From Roseibium album (GTDB lineage Bacteria > Pseudomonadota > Alphaproteobacteria > Rhizobiales > Stappiaceae): DNA of 64,000 bases. Positions 26,198-35,529 of this stretch are shown here, one piece after another. Positions within the stretch are counted from its first letter, which is position 1. Every line of letters starts with the position of its first letter. The translations under genes and the position numbers were made by a program. The stretch is taken from positions 248,001 through 312,000 of the forward strand of contig NZ_CXWE01000007.1 of assembly GCF_001404515.1 (NCBI RefSeq), given 5' to 3'. The notes under the pieces were generated by a model. That model saw nothing but the letters and a program-made list of their open reading frames with translations, did no database searches and was not told where the DNA came from.

Positions 26198-29100
26198 TCA
26201 ATGAAAATCCCGGCTCGGGAACAGTTTCTTCGCCTGGTCCCGCGGATGCATCGCTCTGGGTTTCGGCGCGTCTGACTTGAGGTGGACGGGAACCTCGTCG
26301 GTCTTGGCCGTCATCTGGCCCAGCACCTCGTCATTGGGATGGCCGAGCAGGGCGAGGCGGTTGGAACAGTCCTCGATATGATCGGCAATCAGGTGCACCA
26401 CGATGCCCTCACGCTCCAGCCGTCCGGTGACTTTCAACAGCCGCCCGCCGATGACGGCGGCGCGGTATTTTTCATACATCTTCGGCCAGACGACCACGTT
26501 GGAAACACCGGTCTCGTCCTCCAGCGTTATGAAGATGACGCCCGAGGCCGTGCCGGGGCGCTGGCGGGTGATGACGAGGCCCGAGACGGAGACGCGCCGT
26601 GCCTCGTATGGCGTGAGCCGTGCCAGCCGGTCGTGCGGTGTGAGACCTGGAATATGCGGACGCAACAGCTCCATCGGATGGGCACGCAGGGTGAGGCGGG
26701 TGGACAGATAATCCTCCACCACCTCCTGGCCGAGATGCATCTGTGGCAGAAGGACATCGGGTTCGAAGATCGCCTCGCCGTCGATCGGGTCGTTGAAAAG
26801 CGGCAGCGGCTTCGGACTGCGGATGGTCTTCACCTGCCAGAGCGCATCCCGGCGGCTGAGCCCCATGCCGGCAAAGGCGTCGGCTTCGGCAAGGCGCTCC
26901 AGCGTTGCGGGCGGTACGCCGGTTCGCAGCCACAGGGTTTCGGTATCGGGATAGCCGTTGCCGCGTGCTGCCACGATCCAGTCCGCGTCTTCCTCGCGCA
27001 TGCCCTTGATCTGGCGGAAGCCGAGCCGCAGCGCGAGCGCGCCGTCGCTGCGCCGTTCCAGCGTATTGTCCCAGCGGCTCGTGTTGACGCAGATTGGCCG
27101 GATCTCGACCTGATGTTCGCGCGCATCGCGCACAATCTGCGCCGGCGCATAAAAGCCCATCGGCTGCGAATTCAAAAGCGCACAGGCGAACTCGGCCGGG
27201 AAGTGGCATTTGAGATAGGCCGAGACGTAGGCAAGCATGGCAAAGGCGGCCGCATGGCTTTCCGGAAAACCGTATTCGCCGAAGCCTTCGATCTGGCTGA
27301 AGCAGTTCTGGGCGAATTCCAGCTCATAACCGCGCTCGAGCATGCCGGCGAGAAATTTCTCCCTGAGCTGGCCGATCGTGCCCATCCGCCGGAAGGTCGC
27401 CATGGAGCGGCGCAGCTTGTCGGCCTCCGACGGGGTGAAACCGGCGGCAACGACCGCGATCTGCATGGCCTGTTCCTGAAAAAGCGGCACACCGAGCGTC
27501 TTGCCGAGCACTTCCTCCAACTCTCTTGAAGGGAAGGAGACCGGCTCCTTGCCCTGGCGGCGGTTGATATAGGGGTGCACCATGCCGCCCTGGATCGGGC
27601 CGGGACGGACGATCGCCACCTCGATGACGAGATCGTAGAATTCGCGCGGGCGCATGCGCGGCAGGAAATTCATTTGCGCCCGGCTTTCCACCTGGAAGAC
27701 GCCGATCGCATCGGCCTTGCACAGCATGTCATAGGTGTCGGTGTCGTGCTGGGGCACGGTGCCGAGTGTGAATTCCTGGTCGTGATGGGTGTCGATCAGG
27801 TTGAAGCATTTGCGGATGCAGGTCAGCATGCCGAGGCTGAGCATGTCGACCTTGAGGATGCCGAGTGCGTCGATATCGTCCTTGTCCCACTCGATCACCG
27901 TGCGGTTTTCCATGGCTGCGTTCTCGATCGGGCAAAGCGCGTCGAGCCGCCCTTGCGTGATCACGAAACCACCGACATGCTGGCTGAGATGGCGGGGAAA
28001 ACCGATGATCTCGCGGATCAGCTCGATGGTCTGGATCACGCGCCGGTTGGTAAGATCCAGCCCCAGTTCCTTCATGCGCGCATCGTCCGGCCCGCTGTTG
28101 GAACTGCCCCAGATCTGGCCGGAAAGGGCGGCGGTGACATCGGCATTGAGCCCCATCACCTTGCCGACTTCGCGGATCGCCGCGCGGGTGCGGAAATGGA
28201 TCACCGTGGCGCAGAGCCCGGCCCGGTGGCGACCGTATTTCTCGTAGACATACTGGATCACCTCTTCGCGCCGCTCATGTTCGAAATCGACATCGATATC
28301 CGGCGGCTCGCCCCGGTGCTCGGAGATGAAGCGTTCCGACACCATGGTGATGGTCTCCGGACCTACATCGGTGATGCCGAGTGCATAGCAGATGATGGAA
28401 TTGGCTGCCGAACCGCGCCCCTGGCACAGGATATGCCGGCTGCGGGCAAAGCCGATGATGTCGTGAACGGTCAGGAAATAGGCGGCGAACTTGAGCTTTG
28501 CGATCAGCCTCAGTTCCTTTCGCGCCAGCTTTTGTGCATGTTCCGGAACACCGGCGGGATAACGCATCTCCAGACCCTCGAAGGTCAACCGCTCCAACCG
28601 GTCCTGCGGGTTCTCCCCGTCGGTGATCTCGTCCGGATATTCATAAGACAGCTCGGAAAGGTCGAAGCTGCAGCGGGTCGCGATCTCGACCGTCCGCCGG
28701 AGGGCCGCCGGATGATGGCGGTAGAGACGGGTCATGTCGGCAGCCGATTTCAGCCGCCGCTCGCCATTGGGCAGGGCGCGGGTACCGATCTCGTCGATGG
28801 TGCAGCCTTCGCGCAGGCAGGTCAGCACATCGGCAAGCCGCCGTCGTCCGGCATGGTGCATCAGGACATCACCGACCGCGACCATCGGCGTTGCCAGCGA
28901 ATGTGCAGCTTTCGCGCAGGTGTGGAACCAGGCCTGGTCGGTACCGTCATAGCGCGGCGCGGCACCCAGGAAAACATGGCCCGGAACTTCCTGGCGAAGG
29001 GTACGGATATGATCTTTAGCCGTCTCAGAAAATGCATTCCGTGTATGGTCTCCCTGGGGCAGCGCGATGAAGAGCAGGCCTTCGGAGAACTTCACGACGT

Positions 29101-29587
29101 CCTGAAATTCCAGATGGCAGTCGCCCTTTTCCGCTCGCCGCTTGCCGAGGGTGAGCAGTTGGCTGAGCCGTTCATAAGCCGCCCGGTTGGTCGGCAGGGC
29201 GACGAAATCGACAGGACTGTCCATAAGCACCAGGCGTGCGCCGACGATCAGCCGCGGCAGTTTCAGGACTTGCGGTACGGGCAGGGGCGGGATCCCGTTT
29301 ATCTGTTGCCGGGAAGAAGCATCGATCTGCGAGTGGGACCGTACCGGCACGCCTTCCTCGTTCGCCGCACGCCTGATCTCCTTCAGCGCCGAATAGGCCC
29401 GGACGACCCCTGCAAGCGAATTCCAGTCGGTGATGGCAATCGCCTCAAGTCCGAGCTCGGCAGCCCGCGTCACCAGTTCCTCCGGGTGGGACGCCCCGCG
29501 CAGGAAAGTGAAGTTGGAGGTAACGGTCAGCTCCGCATGACGGGGAATGTCCCAGTGCAGGCTGTCCGGCAGCACATGGGAGGTCAT
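26198..29587 (-). CDS. dnaE2: Error-prone DNA polymerase DnaE2 (ImuC)
   Basis: A 1129-residue C-family DNA polymerase of the DnaE2 branch. It has an N-terminal PHP domain (SNFTFLRGASHPEEL), the palm motif with catalytic aspartates in PPDIDVDFEHERREE, the finger region around FRRMGTIGQLREKF, and a C-terminal OB fold (RVSVSGLVITRQRPG). It performs translesion synthesis together with ImuA and ImuB during the SOS response. It follows imuB on the same strand, but a 196-base gap with palindromic repeats separates them, which is unusual for this cassette. Confidence 0.96.
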   Translation of the reverse strand: MTSHVLPDSLHWDIPRHAELTVTSNFTFLRGASHPEELVTRAAELGLEAIAITDWNSLAGVVRAYSALKEIRRAANEEGVPVRSHSQIDASSRQQINGIPPLPVPQVLKLPRLIVGARLVLMDSPVDFVALPTNRAAYERLSQLLTLGKRRAEKGDCHLEFQDVVKFSEGLLFIALPQGDHTRNAFSETAKDHIRTLRQEVPGHVFLGAAPRYDGTDQAWFHTCAKAAHSLATPMVAVGDVLMHHAGRRRLADVLTCLREGCTIDEIGTRALPNGERRLKSAADMTRLYRHHPAALRRTVEIATRCSFDLSELSYEYPDEITDGENPQDRLERLTFEGLEMRYPAGVPEHAQKLARKELRLIAKLKFAAYFLTVHDIIGFARSRHILCQGRGSAANSIICYALGITDVGPETITMVSERFISEHRGEPPDIDVDFEHERREEVIQYVYEKYGRHRAGLCATVIHFRTRAAIREVGKVMGLNADVTAALSGQIWGSSNSGPDDARMKELGLDLTNRRVIQTIELIREIIGFPRHLSQHVGGFVITQGRLDALCPIENAAMENRTVIEWDKDDIDALGILKVDMLSLGMLTCIRKCFNLIDTHHDQEFTLGTVPQHDTDTYDMLCKADAIGVFQVESRAQMNFLPRMRPREFYDLVIEVAIVRPGPIQGGMVHPYINRRQGKEPVSFPSRELEEVLGKTLGVPLFQEQAMQIAVVAAGFTPSEADKLRRSMATFRRMGTIGQLREKFLAGMLERGYELEFAQNCFSQIEGFGEYGFPESHAAAFAMLAYVSAYLKCHFPAEFACALLNSQPMGFYAPAQIVRDAREHQVEIRPICVNTSRWDNTLERRSDGALALRLGFRQIKGMREEDADWIVAARGNGYPDTETLWLRTGVPPATLERLAEADAFAGMGLSRRDALWQVKTIRSPKPLPLFNDPIDGEAIFEPDVLLPQMHLGQEVVEDYLSTRLTLRAHPMELLRPHIPGLTPHDRLARLTPYEARRVSVSGLVITRQRPGTASGVIFITLEDETGVSNVVVWPKMYEKYRAAVIGGRLLKVTGRLEREGIVVHLIADHIEDCSNRLALLGHPNDEVLGQMTAKTDEVPVHLKSDAPKPRAMHPRDQAKKLFPSRDFH

Positions 29588-29612
29588 CGGGCGGCCTCCA
29601 CGTTCTTTCCTG

Positions 29613-29755
29613 GGTCATCCACGACTTGATCGGGGCCCCACTCATTTTCAGAGAAGACCTCTTCGGGCAAAGGATCCACGGCTCGGTCGTCTCTTCTGGA
29701 ATGTGACTGTTTCGCGGACCCGCGGATTGGACCCCCGATCAAGCCGGGGCGGCGG
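29613..29755. repeat. Extragenic palindromic repeat pair between imuB and dnaE2
   Basis: CTTGATCGGGG (29625-29635) and CCCCGATCAAG (29733-29743) are inverted copies embedded in longer similar segments (ggtcatccacgacttgat and gatcaagccggggcgg). They resemble REP/BIME elements common between alphaproteobacterial genes. Confidence 0.6.
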
Positions 29756-29783
29756 TGTTTGTGCGGAGAAACATCAGCGGACA

Positions 29784-31250
29784 TCAGCCGAACTCCCCCT
29801 GTACGTACCAGCCCGGGTTCTGCGGCGTGTGGAACAGCCACAGACGCTGGCCCTGGCCGGTGGCAACGCGCCAGTAGTCGCGCAGGCCCCTTGTCCAGTC
29901 GTCGTCACCCTCCCACCAGGCGGGGGTGATGCGTTCCGGGCCTTCTGCCTGAAGTGTCGTCAGCGCCCGGCCGCGCCAGCGGAAGCGTCCGGGCGGAGTG
30001 GCGCCGGAACCGGTGATCGGCTCGGGTGGAAACAGGCGCAACGGACGCGGGCGCCGGTAGGGCCAGGTGCGGACCGGCATGCTGTAGGCGGCCGGTACCA
30101 GCTTGAAGCTGCGTTCGGGAATATGGCTGTCGACTGGAGAAAAACGCAGGATGTTTTCCAGCCCGATCCGGTTTCCGAGCTGGGTGATGAGGTCCGCGAG
30201 ACTGTCCTTTTCCAGCGTCTGCGACGGGGTCAGCTGGCGTGGGCCGAGCTCTTCCACCTGGGTGGCTTCCAGGCGGATCATGTCGATGCCGTAACCGGCA
30301 TCGATCGCGCTCACCCCGCGCTCGAAAAGAGTAAGGATCCGGTCGCCGTCACGCATCGGCCGGGCCAGGCGCAATTCGACCGACTGGTTCTCCTGATCCA
30401 CCCGGCGGAAGGTCAGTTTCAGGCTGCGCGCGCCCTTCTGGGCCGTGTCCAATCGCTCGCACAGATGACCGATCAGCCGTTCTGCCCCGGCCATCACGTC
30501 GTCGAGGAGGCCGACCGGCTCGGGCAAGGTCATGCGTACGGCGAAGCTGAGACCTTCCTTCAGGGGGGAAATCTGTTCCGCAATGGCGCCGAGCGCCTGA
30601 TCGAGACGGCGCAGCACTTCCGGATCGTAGCGCCTTGCAACGGTTGCCCGCGGCAGGTTGTAGAGATCGGAGATGGTGGCGATGCCCAGCCGTTCCAGAC
30701 TGGTGCAGGTCTGGTCGGCAAGGCGCAGTGCAGTCAGCGGCAGGGGGCCGATGCGGGTAAGGTTCTCGCCAGGCTGGGCAATGCCCTCGGCAAAACGGGC
30801 AAGCGCCCAGGCGGTCCCCGGCGTAGAGGCAAGACCCAGCCGGGCGGTGAGCCCGGCCCGGGCAAGGCGGGCGCGGATATCGTCCAGGAGCGGTTCCTCG
30901 CCACCCATGAGATGCGCAGAGCCGGTGATGTCGAGAAAGAGCCCGTTGGGCCCGTCGAGCCCGACCCAGGGGCAATAGCGGGTCGCCCACCGGGCAAGCA
31001 GGTGCAGGAACCGTTGGTCTGCCTTGGGATCGGCGGGCCGGGTCAGAAGACCGGGGCAGAAGCTCCTGGCATGGACCAGCGTCATGCCCCGGTTCAGACC
31101 GGCACCTTCCGCGCGCGGGCACAGGTCGTAGACGCGTTCCGAATTACGGTCGAAAAGGGTCAGGGCAAAGGGCGCGTCAACAGGATTGGCGCGGAGCGAA
31201 CGCTCAGCTGCCAGCCTCGGAAACCACAATGACACGACGCGCCGCTGCAT
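29784..31250 (-). CDS. imuB: ImuB, Y-family polymerase-like mutasome protein
   Basis: A 488-residue protein of the DinB/Y-family fold, the hub of the ImuA-ImuB-DnaE2 mutasome. The N-terminal region (VVSLWFPRLAAERSLR) and the FLDITGSAHLMGGEE segment are typical. ImuB proteins lack the full polymerase active site and instead bind the clamp and DnaE2. The ATG at 31250 overlaps the 3' end of imuA by 47 bases. A LexA-type motif lies about 27 bases upstream, inside imuA. Confidence 0.92.
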   Translation of the reverse strand: MQRRVVSLWFPRLAAERSLRANPVDAPFALTLFDRNSERVYDLCPRAEGAGLNRGMTLVHARSFCPGLLTRPADPKADQRFLHLLARWATRYCPWVGLDGPNGLFLDITGSAHLMGGEEPLLDDIRARLARAGLTARLGLASTPGTAWALARFAEGIAQPGENLTRIGPLPLTALRLADQTCTSLERLGIATISDLYNLPRATVARRYDPEVLRRLDQALGAIAEQISPLKEGLSFAVRMTLPEPVGLLDDVMAGAERLIGHLCERLDTAQKGARSLKLTFRRVDQENQSVELRLARPMRDGDRILTLFERGVSAIDAGYGIDMIRLEATQVEELGPRQLTPSQTLEKDSLADLITQLGNRIGLENILRFSPVDSHIPERSFKLVPAAYSMPVRTWPYRRPRPLRLFPPEPITGSGATPPGRFRWRGRALTTLQAEGPERITPAWWEGDDDWTRGLRDYWRVATGQGQRLWLFHTPQNPGWYVQGEFG

Positions 31251-31902
31251 CCCAACGGACCACCCATTCCGACAATGTTCCTATTTTGTTCTTTATAAGG
31301 GACCACCGCCAGCGAGTCGAGTCGTGGTCATTTTCACGAGGGTCATGCTGAGGAAGGCCATGCTGGGAAGGGACGGCAGGAATTGGGAAGCCTGTGCAGT
31401 GCCATCTGGTCTCCGCTGCGTTGCTGCCGCCACCTTCCGGGATCAGCAACAGCGCCGTGGTGCCACCGGTTTCGGCGGCAAGCTGCAGCCGCCTGCCTTC
31501 CGTCAGGCCGATGGGGCCGGCGATTTCGGCGACGACGAGGCCGACAGCGCCGGAGCGGAGCGCTGTTTCGGCACTGGCCAGAACATTCAGCTGACTGTCG
31601 GCCCGGGTGACAAGAAGCCGGCCCGGATCGCAAAAGGGCGCAAGGCCTTCAGGATTGACCACCGGACGCCAGCGTTCCGACACCCAGACCACCGGGCCAG
31701 TCGCCTGCCCGGCCATTATCGCGGCAAAGACCAGGCAGCTTTCACCGCACACCTCATGGGCACGGGCTCTTTTCAACGGAAAGACGGAGGAGAAGGACGT
31801 GGACATGGATTCAGGGGAGCTGCTCTGTCTCAAACATGATCGGAGCTCGAATATAGCGCCCCGCTGCAAAGGTGCAATGAAGGCCGGGTCAAAGACGGAC
31901 AT
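31204..31902 (-). CDS. imuA: ImuA, RecA-like SOS mutagenesis protein
   Basis: A 232-residue RecA/SulA-like protein that completes the SOS mutasome with ImuB and DnaE2. The C-terminal region RWRWSLIKNKIGTLSEW is characteristic of the ImuA family. The start at 31902 lacks a good ribosome site, so the N-terminus is uncertain. In this frame it overlaps imuB. I found no GTTC-N7-GTTC box in the 460 bases upstream; the only one nearby is at 31277-31291, within the gene. Confidence 0.85.
   Translation of the reverse strand: MSVFDPAFIAPLQRGAIFELRSCLRQSSSPESMSTSFSSVFPLKRARAHEVCGESCLVFAAIMAGQATGPVVWVSERWRPVVNPEGLAPFCDPGRLLVTRADSQLNVLASAETALRSGAVGLVVAEIAGPIGLTEGRRLQLAAETGGTTALLLIPEGGGSNAAETRWHCTGFPIPAVPSQHGLPQHDPRENDHDSTRWRWSLIKNKIGTLSEWVVRWDAAARRVIVVSEAGS
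31277..31291. promoter_or_regulatory. LexA-box-like GTTC-N7-GTTC motif
   Basis: GTTCCTATTTTGTTC fits the alphaproteobacterial SOS-box consensus exactly. It lies inside imuA and just upstream of imuB. About two such motifs are expected by chance in a window of this size when both strands are counted, so the call rests on location. Confidence 0.35.
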
Positions 31903-32365
31903 CGCGGCCCGAACGCCGCCACGATGAAGTCACGACTCGGAAAAACGCGCTAACTCGGGTAAAATCACGGAGTTCGTCGTGTGCCGCCACAATTCCATAT
32001 CGGTGACGTCGAAGCCAGACATGAGCCGACTAATCTTTCTCCGGGTTGCGGTGTGAAAAAGGGGGCATACAACCGCCCGGAACGCGCGAAGCTGAGAGTG
32101 CCGCAGGGGTACTTTACTCCGGAATGCCGACGAAAACTGTTCTCGCGGCCAGCGATCTGGTGAGTATCTGCAAAATAACATTATTCCTGTTTGCGGACGC
32201 GACTTAGGCGTGTTTAAATGTTCATATGAGCGTCATACAACGTTCATATGAAAACAATACGAAACGCAGGCGTTATCGTTTCAGGTGCCGGCCAAGCCAT
32301 TTCGGCACCAGGAAAACCAACTGCTGACCGGGGCACATAGCCCTTCGAGATGGGAGCAAATGAAC
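31903..32365. other. Divergent intergenic region between imuA and ugpB
   Basis: 463 bases with no convincing gene. The ugpB-proximal part holds the three-unit Pho-box-like array (32219-32251). The imuA-proximal part shows no LexA box in either orientation and no terminator. Small reading frames on both strands (for example 31930-32181) lack ribosome sites and domains. Confidence 0.6.
32219..32251 (+). promoter_or_regulatory. Pho-box-like array of three 11-bp direct repeats
   Basis: Three consecutive 11-mers read TGTTCATATGA, GCGTCATACAA and CGTTCATATGA. Each has a 7-base core near the PhoB consensus CTGTCAT followed by a 4-base AT-rich spacer, the known spacing of PhoB half-sites. The array ends 114 bases before the ugpB start, so phosphate starvation is the likely inducer. 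Confidence 0.7.
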
Positions 32366-33676
32366 ATGGCTTATCGTAAGACTGTCGCCAGCTTCGTCGC
32401 TGCGGCCGCCCTTCTGGGCACTTCCACCGCTTCTTATGCCGCAACCGACATTGCCTGGTGGCACGCAATGGGCGGACGTCTGGGCGAAGTCGTCGTCGAC
32501 ATCGCAAACGGCTACAACGCTGCCCAGGACGCTTGCAAGATCACACCGGTCTTCAAAGGTACCTACGAAGAGACACTGACGGCAGGCATCGCGGCATTCC
32601 GCGCCGGTGAACAGCCGAACATCCTGCAGGTTTTTGACGCCGGTGCAGCAACCATCATCGGTGCAAAGGGCGCCGTTATCCCGGCTCAGGACATCCTGGA
32701 AAACGCCGGTGTTGGTTTTGATATCGAAGACTACATCGACGGTGTTCGCTACTTCTATGCCGACAGCGACGGCAAGATGATCGGCATGCCGTTCAACTCT
32801 TCCACCCCGATCCTCTACTACAATGTCGACGCCCTGAAAAAGGCCGGTGTTGAAGCTCCGAAGACCTGGGAAGAGTTTCAGGAAATCGCTCCGAAGCTGA
32901 AGGAAGCCGGTTACGTACCGCTTGCGCAGTCTCACCTGCCATGGATCTTCACCGAAAACTTCAAGTCCCGTCACAACCTGCAATTCGCGACCAACAACAA
33001 CGGTTACGATGGTTCCAAGGACACCACGCTGGTATTCGGTGAGCCGATCAAGAACCACTTCTCCGCCGTCAAGGGCTGGCTGGATGACGGCCTGTTCGGT
33101 TATTACGGCACCGGCTGGGGCGACAATCAGACACCGTTCAACGAAGGCAAGGTCGCAATGTGGCTCGGCTCTTCCGGGTCCTTCGGTGGCATCTCCAAGA
33201 CCGTCGACTTCCCGTTCTCCGCAACCTATCTGCCTTACTGGGATGCAGTTGACGGCGCGGGTACCGGAACCTTCATCGGTGGTGCGGCGCTGTTCTCCAT
33301 GGCCGGCAAGTCGGACGACGAAAACAAATGCGTCGCGTCGTTCTTCGAGTACCTGACATCTCCGGAAGTCCAGTACATGTGGCACAAGGAAACCGGCTAT
33401 GTGCCGATCACCAACGCCGCTTACGACATGGCCAAGAAGGACGGTTACTACGAAAGCACCCCGGCTGCCGAAATCGGCATCAAGCAGCTGACCTTGCCGG
33501 GCGGCGAATGGACCAAGGGCTACCGCATGGGCTTCTACGTCCAGATCCGCGACGTCATGAACCGCGAATATGGTAAGCTCATGTCTGGCGAAACCACGGT
33601 TGAAGATGCTTTTGCAACCATCGAAGCGGACGGCAACAAGCTTCTGGAGCGGTTTTCAAAGACAACAGGCAACTAG
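32366..33676 (+). CDS. ugpB: sn-Glycerol-3-phosphate-binding periplasmic protein UgpB
   Basis: A 436-residue extracellular solute-binding protein (type 1) with a Sec signal peptide ending near STASYA. The N-terminal segments WWHAMGGRLGEVVVDIA and GIAAFRAGEQPNILQV match UgpB closely. It captures glycerol-3-phosphate and its diesters for UgpAEC. GGGAG lies 9 bases before this ATG; another ATG two codons upstream is too close to it. A hairpin with a T-run directly after the gene should favour excess binding protein over permease. Confidence 0.92.
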   Translation: MAYRKTVASFVAAAALLGTSTASYAATDIAWWHAMGGRLGEVVVDIANGYNAAQDACKITPVFKGTYEETLTAGIAAFRAGEQPNILQVFDAGAATIIGAKGAVIPAQDILENAGVGFDIEDYIDGVRYFYADSDGKMIGMPFNSSTPILYYNVDALKKAGVEAPKTWEEFQEIAPKLKEAGYVPLAQSHLPWIFTENFKSRHNLQFATNNNGYDGSKDTTLVFGEPIKNHFSAVKGWLDDGLFGYYGTGWGDNQTPFNEGKVAMWLGSSGSFGGISKTVDFPFSATYLPYWDAVDGAGTGTFIGGAALFSMAGKSDDENKCVASFFEYLTSPEVQYMWHKETGYVPITNAAYDMAKKDGYYESTPAAEIGIKQLTLPGGEWTKGYRMGFYVQIRDVMNREYGKLMSGETTVEDAFATIEADGNKLLERFSKTTGN

Positions 33677-33699
33677 GCCAGTCTGAAATACCCCTTATT

Positions 33700-33724
33700 G
33701 GGGGCGCGCCCTGCGCCCCCTTTT
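33700..33724 (+). terminator. Intrinsic terminator or attenuator between ugpB and ugpA
   Basis: GGGGGCGC (33700-33707) and GCGCCCCC (33713-33720) form a perfect 8-bp stem with a 5-base loop, followed by TTTT. It would reduce readthrough into ugpA, a common arrangement after binding-protein genes. Confidence 0.7.
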
Positions 33725-33787
33725 CCTTGTGAGGACGCGGGCCAGCTGTTTTACTGATGGTCCGCTTCCTCCTTTTCCGGTGACGCA

Positions 33788-34669
33788 ATGAAAAAAGTTC
33801 AGTTTCAGTCCCGAATGGTGCCGTACATGCTGTTGCTGCCGCAGCTCGCCATCGTGACGATCTTCTTCCTCTGGCCGGCTGCGGAAGCCATACAGTCATC
33901 CTTCTATCTGGAGGACCCGTTCGGCTTCGGTTCGACCTTTGTCGGACTGGACAATTTCACCGACATGCTGACCTCGACCGACTATGGCCGGGTGGCGCGT
34001 TTCACGGCTGTCTTCACTTTTTTCGTGACCTTCCTGTCACTCGGCTTTGCCTTGCTGCTGGCGGTCAAGGCGGACAAGGTCCTGCGCGGCGCGTCGACAT
34101 ACAAGACGCTGCTGATGTGGGTCTATGCGGTTGCGCCTCCGGTTGCCGGCCTGATCGGGGTTCTGCTGTTTGACCAGCATGTGGGCCCGATGGTCGATCT
34201 CTTCGCCATGTTCGGCTGGAAAATGCAGATCGGCGTGAATTATTTCGACACCAGTTTCGCGATGATCGTGACCGCGGTCTGGAAGCAGATTCCGGTCAAC
34301 TTCATCTTTTTCCTGTCAGGCCTGCAGGGCATTTCCAAGTCGGTTCAGGAAGCAGCGAGCATCGACTGCCGTTCCGGTTTCCGCCGGTTCTGGACAGTGA
34401 CCTTTCCTCTGCTTGCGCCGACCGGCTTCTTCCTGCTGATCATCAACATCACATACGCCTTCTTCGACACGTTCGGCATCGTCGACGTCATCGTGAAGAA
34501 CGAGCCGGGCAACAACCCGGTCACACTGGTCTACAAGGTCTATCTGGATGGTTTCCGGGGCAATGACCTTGGCGGGTCTTCCGCACAGTCCGTCATCCTG
34601 ATGGCGCTGGTGTTCATCCTCACAATCATTCAGTTCCGCCTCATCGAGCGGCGCGTGCACTACACGTAG
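33788..34669 (+). CDS. ugpA: Glycerol-3-phosphate ABC transporter permease UgpA
   Basis: A 293-residue inner-membrane permease with six predicted membrane segments and the MalF-type EAA loop (QEAASIDCRSGFRRFWTVTFP). It pairs with UgpE to form the channel. It lies 111 bases after ugpB, beyond the attenuator hairpin, and 9 bases before ugpE. The EAA loop has Cys-Arg-Ser where homologues usually have Gly-Ala, a small deviation. Confidence 0.92.
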   Translation: MKKVQFQSRMVPYMLLLPQLAIVTIFFLWPAAEAIQSSFYLEDPFGFGSTFVGLDNFTDMLTSTDYGRVARFTAVFTFFVTFLSLGFALLLAVKADKVLRGASTYKTLLMWVYAVAPPVAGLIGVLLFDQHVGPMVDLFAMFGWKMQIGVNYFDTSFAMIVTAVWKQIPVNFIFFLSGLQGISKSVQEAASIDCRSGFRRFWTVTFPLLAPTGFFLLIINITYAFFDTFGIVDVIVKNEPGNNPVTLVYKVYLDGFRGNDLGGSSAQSVILMALVFILTIIQFRLIERRVHYT

Positions 34670-34678
34670 GGGGCGGAT

Positions 34679-35521
34679 ATGTACAAACTCAAGATTACGG
34701 ACCATCTGATCCTTCTGACAGGTGTGTTCTTCATGGTTGCACCGGTGGTGCTGACCTTCATGACAAGCACGCACGACGCGATCGCGATCTACAAGGGCGG
34801 CGTTCAGTTTCTCCCGGGCGACAAGTTTCTTGAAAACTACGAAACCGTGCTGTTCCAGGCCGGAGGCTTCACCCAGGAAGTCAACGGTTTCGTGATGCTG
34901 AAAAACTCGATGATCCTCGGCTTCGGCTTTGCCATCGGCAAGATTGTCATTTCGATGCTCGCCGCCTATGCGATCGTCTATTTCCGTTTTCCGTTTGCCT
35001 CGGTCTGCTTCTGGATCATCTTCGCCACACTTCTGCTGCCGCTTGAGGTTCGCATTCTGCCGTCCTACGAGATCGTTCAGTCGCTTGGCATGGTGAACAC
35101 CTATTCCGGCCTGATCGTGCCATTGATCGCGTCAGCGACCGGTACGTTCTTCTTCCGGCAGTTTTTCATGTCCGTTCCCGATGAACTCCTGGAAGCGGCC
35201 CGTATCGATGGCGCAGGACCGTGGAAGTTCTTCAAGGACATTCTGGTGCCGCTGTCCAAGACAATGATCGCGGCCATCTTCATCATCATGTTCGTCTTTG
35301 GTTGGAACCAGTATCTCTGGCCCACCCTGATCACCACGGACGAAAGCCTGTTCACACTGGTTCGCGGCATCAAGCAGATCCTTCAGGTCTGGGTGGGTGC
35401 GCAGATCCCGGCTTTCAACGAGGCAATGGCGCTGGCGATTCTGGCCATGTTGCCACCTGTACTCATCGTGGTGATCTTCCAAAGCTGGTTCGTCAAAGGG
35501 CTCGTCGAGAGCGATAAGTGA
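34679..35521 (+). CDS. ugpE: Glycerol-3-phosphate ABC transporter permease UgpE
   Basis: A 280-residue permease with six membrane segments and a clean EAA loop (LEAARIDGAGPWKFFKDILVPL) that docks on UgpC. The N-terminal region FMTSTHDAIAIYKGG is typical of UgpE. A GGGGGCGG site precedes the ATG. It is separated by 8 bases from ugpC. Confidence 0.93.
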   Translation: MYKLKITDHLILLTGVFFMVAPVVLTFMTSTHDAIAIYKGGVQFLPGDKFLENYETVLFQAGGFTQEVNGFVMLKNSMILGFGFAIGKIVISMLAAYAIVYFRFPFASVCFWIIFATLLLPLEVRILPSYEIVQSLGMVNTYSGLIVPLIASATGTFFFRQFFMSVPDELLEAARIDGAGPWKFFKDILVPLSKTMIAAIFIIMFVFGWNQYLWPTLITTDESLFTLVRGIKQILQVWVGAQIPAFNEAMALAILAMLPPVLIVVIFQSWFVKGLVESDK

Positions 35522-35529
35522 GGTTATAA

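Noticed and set aside
27575-29629. Long plus-strand ORF of 684 codons opposite dnaE2
   Set aside because: It is the antisense shadow of a clear, high-GC dnaE2 coding sequence.
29547-31232. Plus-strand ORF of 561 codons opposite imuB
   Set aside because: It is antisense to imuB with no domain of its own.
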